A stretch of DNA of 14,121 bases from JANMZO01 sp031383405 (GTDB lineage: Bacteria > Actinomycetota > Acidimicrobiia > Acidimicrobiales > JANYDT01). The first letter of the stretch is position 1. Each line of letters opens with the position of its first letter. Position numbers and translations under genes: made by a program. Where the stretch lies: the NCBI GenBank assembly GCA_031383405.1, contig JANMZO010000345.1:1-14121 (forward strand), given 5' to 3'. A model generated the notes under the pieces. It was given only the letters and a program-made list of their open reading frames with translations, had not been told where the DNA came from and did not search any database. Shown piece by piece: positions 12,649-14,121 of this stretch.

Positions 12649-13842
12649 CTAGCTCATGAGACGCTCAATCACGTCGATCGTGCCGTATACGACCTCGATG
12701 AGGATGAGCACGATCACGATCCACTCAAGCCGGCGCGACGTGTGGGCTTCGGCTTCATCCGAGAGCATCGAGTAGGTGCGGTACATGACTTCAAGCTTGT
12801 GCTCCGTCGCATCAGCCAACTCGTTCGCGCGGAACACCCGCATGGCGCCACGGTAGATGGCTGCGTAGTACAGGTCCTCGGTTACCTTGACGGCGGCGTT
12901 CACCCGTTCGAGAACATCGGTGAATGCCAGGTGCTCGGTCAGCAGATCGCGTCGAAGATCGTCGTAGGTCTGGTTCGTCTTCTTTCGGGTCGGAGCGTTG
13001 CGGCTCCCCGAGAGTTCTCGGTGCATACGTCGGATTCCCTCGTCAAGCTGTCCGTCGTAGTAGGCGAGTTCCAACACCTGGGCGAGGGCGAACTCCAGAA
13101 GACTGGTTGCGTCGTCGGTGCCGTCGGGATCGTACACGAGGGCTTGGTCGTAGCCGATGACGACGAGATCATGGGTCGAATACGAATAGGACGACCGGAG
13201 GAGTTCATCGCGCAGTTGCGCAGAAAACTCGTGCTGCTCACCGAGCAGCAACGAGGGCAGGGCCGGATGTTTCGCGACGACCGATGCCGATACAGGGCCA
13301 TCAGAGAAGTTGCGGATCGCGTAGATGGTGAGCGTTTCCTGCGACTCCTGGATCTTCGGTGACTCAAGTCCGATGTGTATGGCGGCCGCCGCGAGAGCCG
13401 CATCCTCGCCCATCCACCGCTCAAGGTCGGCTCGCATCTGCTCACCCTCAAGTTCGACAGACAGACCCGCCAGGACGTCAAACGTCGTCCCAGGCGGGAT
13501 GGTAAGTGCCCATACGATGGTCATCGCCCCAAAGTCGTAGATCTTCGCCACGACGCGAACCGACCATTCCTCACCCCGCACCACGAGCTGACGATCGCTG
13601 AGCCCGGCCGACACCGGAGGGTTCGTGAACACCACGCCGTCGCGTTGTCGGTGGAGGCGCAACCTGGCCACCCCGTTTCCGGCGGCCAGAGCACTTCGAA
13701 GCTCACGCTCGACCGCTGGGAGATCGACGGTTTCGGCGATGTCGAAGAGGCGGTAGAGAAGAATCTGGCCGGCCGCCACGGTCAGGCTCGAACCAGCGTC
13801 GACAGTCCTTCCGTCTTCGGAGCGCTCGCCGTCGGTTTCCAC
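12649..13842 (-). CDS. DUF155 (RMND1/RMD1/Sif-like) C-terminally anchored membrane protein
   Basis: About 397 residues from the GTG at 13842. Seen: VVAKIYDFGAMTIVWAL, resembling the DFG-type block of the DUF155 family; a long charged helical region (roughly residues 265-370) that could form a coiled coil; and a C-terminal hydrophobic segment, EWIVIVLILIEVVYGTIDVI, after SRRL, close to the very C-terminus. That layout is typical of RMD1/RMND1 proteins, known from eukaryotic mitochondria and also found in bacteria, where their function is unknown. The start is uncertain. The frame is open to an ATG at 13998, which would overlap the divergent gene. A GTG at 13938 has AAAGG upstream, but codons between 13938 and 13842 look non-coding, while the GTG at 13842 has AGGAG only 1 nt away. 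No partner genes are obvious. Confidence 0.8.
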   Translation of the reverse strand: METDGERSEDGRTVDAGSSLTVAAGQILLYRLFDIAETVDLPAVERELRSALAAGNGVARLRLHRQRDGVVFTNPPVSAGLSDRQLVVRGEEWSVRVVAKIYDFGAMTIVWALTIPPGTTFDVLAGLSVELEGEQMRADLERWMGEDAALAAAAIHIGLESPKIQESQETLTIYAIRNFSDGPVSASVVAKHPALPSLLLGEQHEFSAQLRDELLRSSYSYSTHDLVVIGYDQALVYDPDGTDDATSLLEFALAQVLELAYYDGQLDEGIRRMHRELSGSRNAPTRKKTNQTYDDLRRDLLTEHLAFTDVLERVNAAVKVTEDLYYAAIYRGAMRVFRANELADATEHKLEVMYRTYSMLSDEAEAHTSRRLEWIVIVLILIEVVYGTIDVIERLMS

Positions 13843-13946
13843 TCTCCTACCGTACGCCGTTGAACAGGAAGACCCTGCGGAAGGTGGCCGTCGAGGGATT
13901 CCGGGGGTTTCGGGCAGAACGCCGACGTCACGCTCCACAGATGCCT

Positions 13947-13976
13947 TTGAACGAACGGGGTATCCCTCGACATAGA
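13947..13976 (+). promoter_or_regulatory. Candidate promoter of the PPOX gene
   Basis: TTGAAC (13947-13952) and CATAGA (13971-13976) are separated by 18 bp. The -10 ends 7 nt before the ATG at 13984, which would give a leaderless transcript, and no Shine-Dalgarno precedes the ATG. The -10 match is weak. Confidence 0.35.
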
Positions 13977-13983
13977 GTCCACC

Positions 13984-14121
13984 ATGGAACTTGCTCAAGC
14001 CCTCGACTACATCCGCTCACGCAGGAACGGCATCGTCACTGCCGTCAAGCCCGATGGTCGGCCGCAGCTGTCGAACATCACGTACCACCTGGGTGTTGAC
14101 GGGATCATTCGGATCTCGGTC
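13984..14121 (+). CDS. PPOX-class (F420- or FMN-dependent) oxidoreductase, 3' end missing
   Basis: 46 codons from the ATG at 13984 are open to the right edge. The sequence begins MELAQALDYIRSRRNGIVTA and continues VKPDGRPQLSNITYHLGVDG, the N-terminal strand pattern of the pyridoxamine-5'-phosphate-oxidase-like split-barrel family. In actinobacteria such short proteins usually bind coenzyme F420 and reduce small molecules, or bind FMN. The DGRPQLSN segment is the recognisable signature. It is divergent from the DUF155 gene. Cofactor and length cannot be judged from this fragment. Confidence 0.82.
   Translation, partial: MELAQALDYIRSRRNGIVTAVKPDGRPQLSNITYHLGVDGIIRISV

Noticed and set aside
12571..13362. 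Plus-strand open frame opposite the DUF155 gene
   Set aside because: Antisense shadow; the minus-strand frame has the membrane anchor and conserved blocks.

Overview
This window looks like chromosomal DNA from a high-GC actinobacterium. It is GC-rich, codons mostly end in G or C, GTG starts occur, two -10 boxes read TACGAT, and an F420/FMN (PPOX-class) flavoprotein starts at the right edge. The gene set (class III extradiol dioxygenase, IclR regulator, SDRs, acyl-CoA synthetase, leucine-type dehydrogenase, 2OG-Fe(II) oxygenase, DUF155 protein) would suit Acidimicrobiia or a mycobacterial/Rhodococcus-like lineage. That placement is inference. I see no tRNA, rRNA, CRISPR array, transposase, integrase or phage gene.

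Layout. Positions 3-3728 are on the plus strand: the 3' part of an amidohydrolase-2/ACMSD-type gene, an IclR regulator 3 nt after it, a 160-nt gap holding an 11-bp tandem repeat and a CA-rich leader, a LigB-like extradiol dioxygenase, and an SDR that overlaps it by 4 nt. This reads as an aromatic ring-cleavage locus with its own regulator. A strong bidirectional hairpin (3762-3799) separates it from a long minus-strand run (3825-13842). In transcription order that run is: DUF155/RMND1-like membrane protein, 2OG-Fe(II) oxygenase, double-hotdog-like protein, monoacylglycerol-lipase-like hydrolase, SDR, leucine/valine-type dehydrogenase, acyl-CoA synthetase, VOC-fold (type I extradiol-like) protein, and HSL-type alpha/beta hydrolase. 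At 13984 a divergent PPOX flavoprotein gene begins and runs off the edge.

Transcription units. The minus-strand genes are mostly not one operon. Hairpins lie just after the 2OG oxygenase, the dehydrogenase, the synthetase, the VOC protein and the HSL hydrolase. Only SDR plus dehydrogenase (21 nt gap) is a clear pair. Four of these hairpins share a 19-nt arm sequence and form a dispersed intergenic hairpin family. None has a T-tract after it.

Function. Taken together the genes suggest catabolism of aromatic and lipid-like compounds: decarboxylation or hydrolysis, ring opening by the class III dioxygenase, SDR oxidation or reduction, ester hydrolysis and CoA activation. No substrate can be named from sequence. 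I found no clear new defence or mobile system. The most notable features are the shared hairpin family, the short helical-pitch tandem repeats in three gene gaps, and several enzymes of unassigned substrate.
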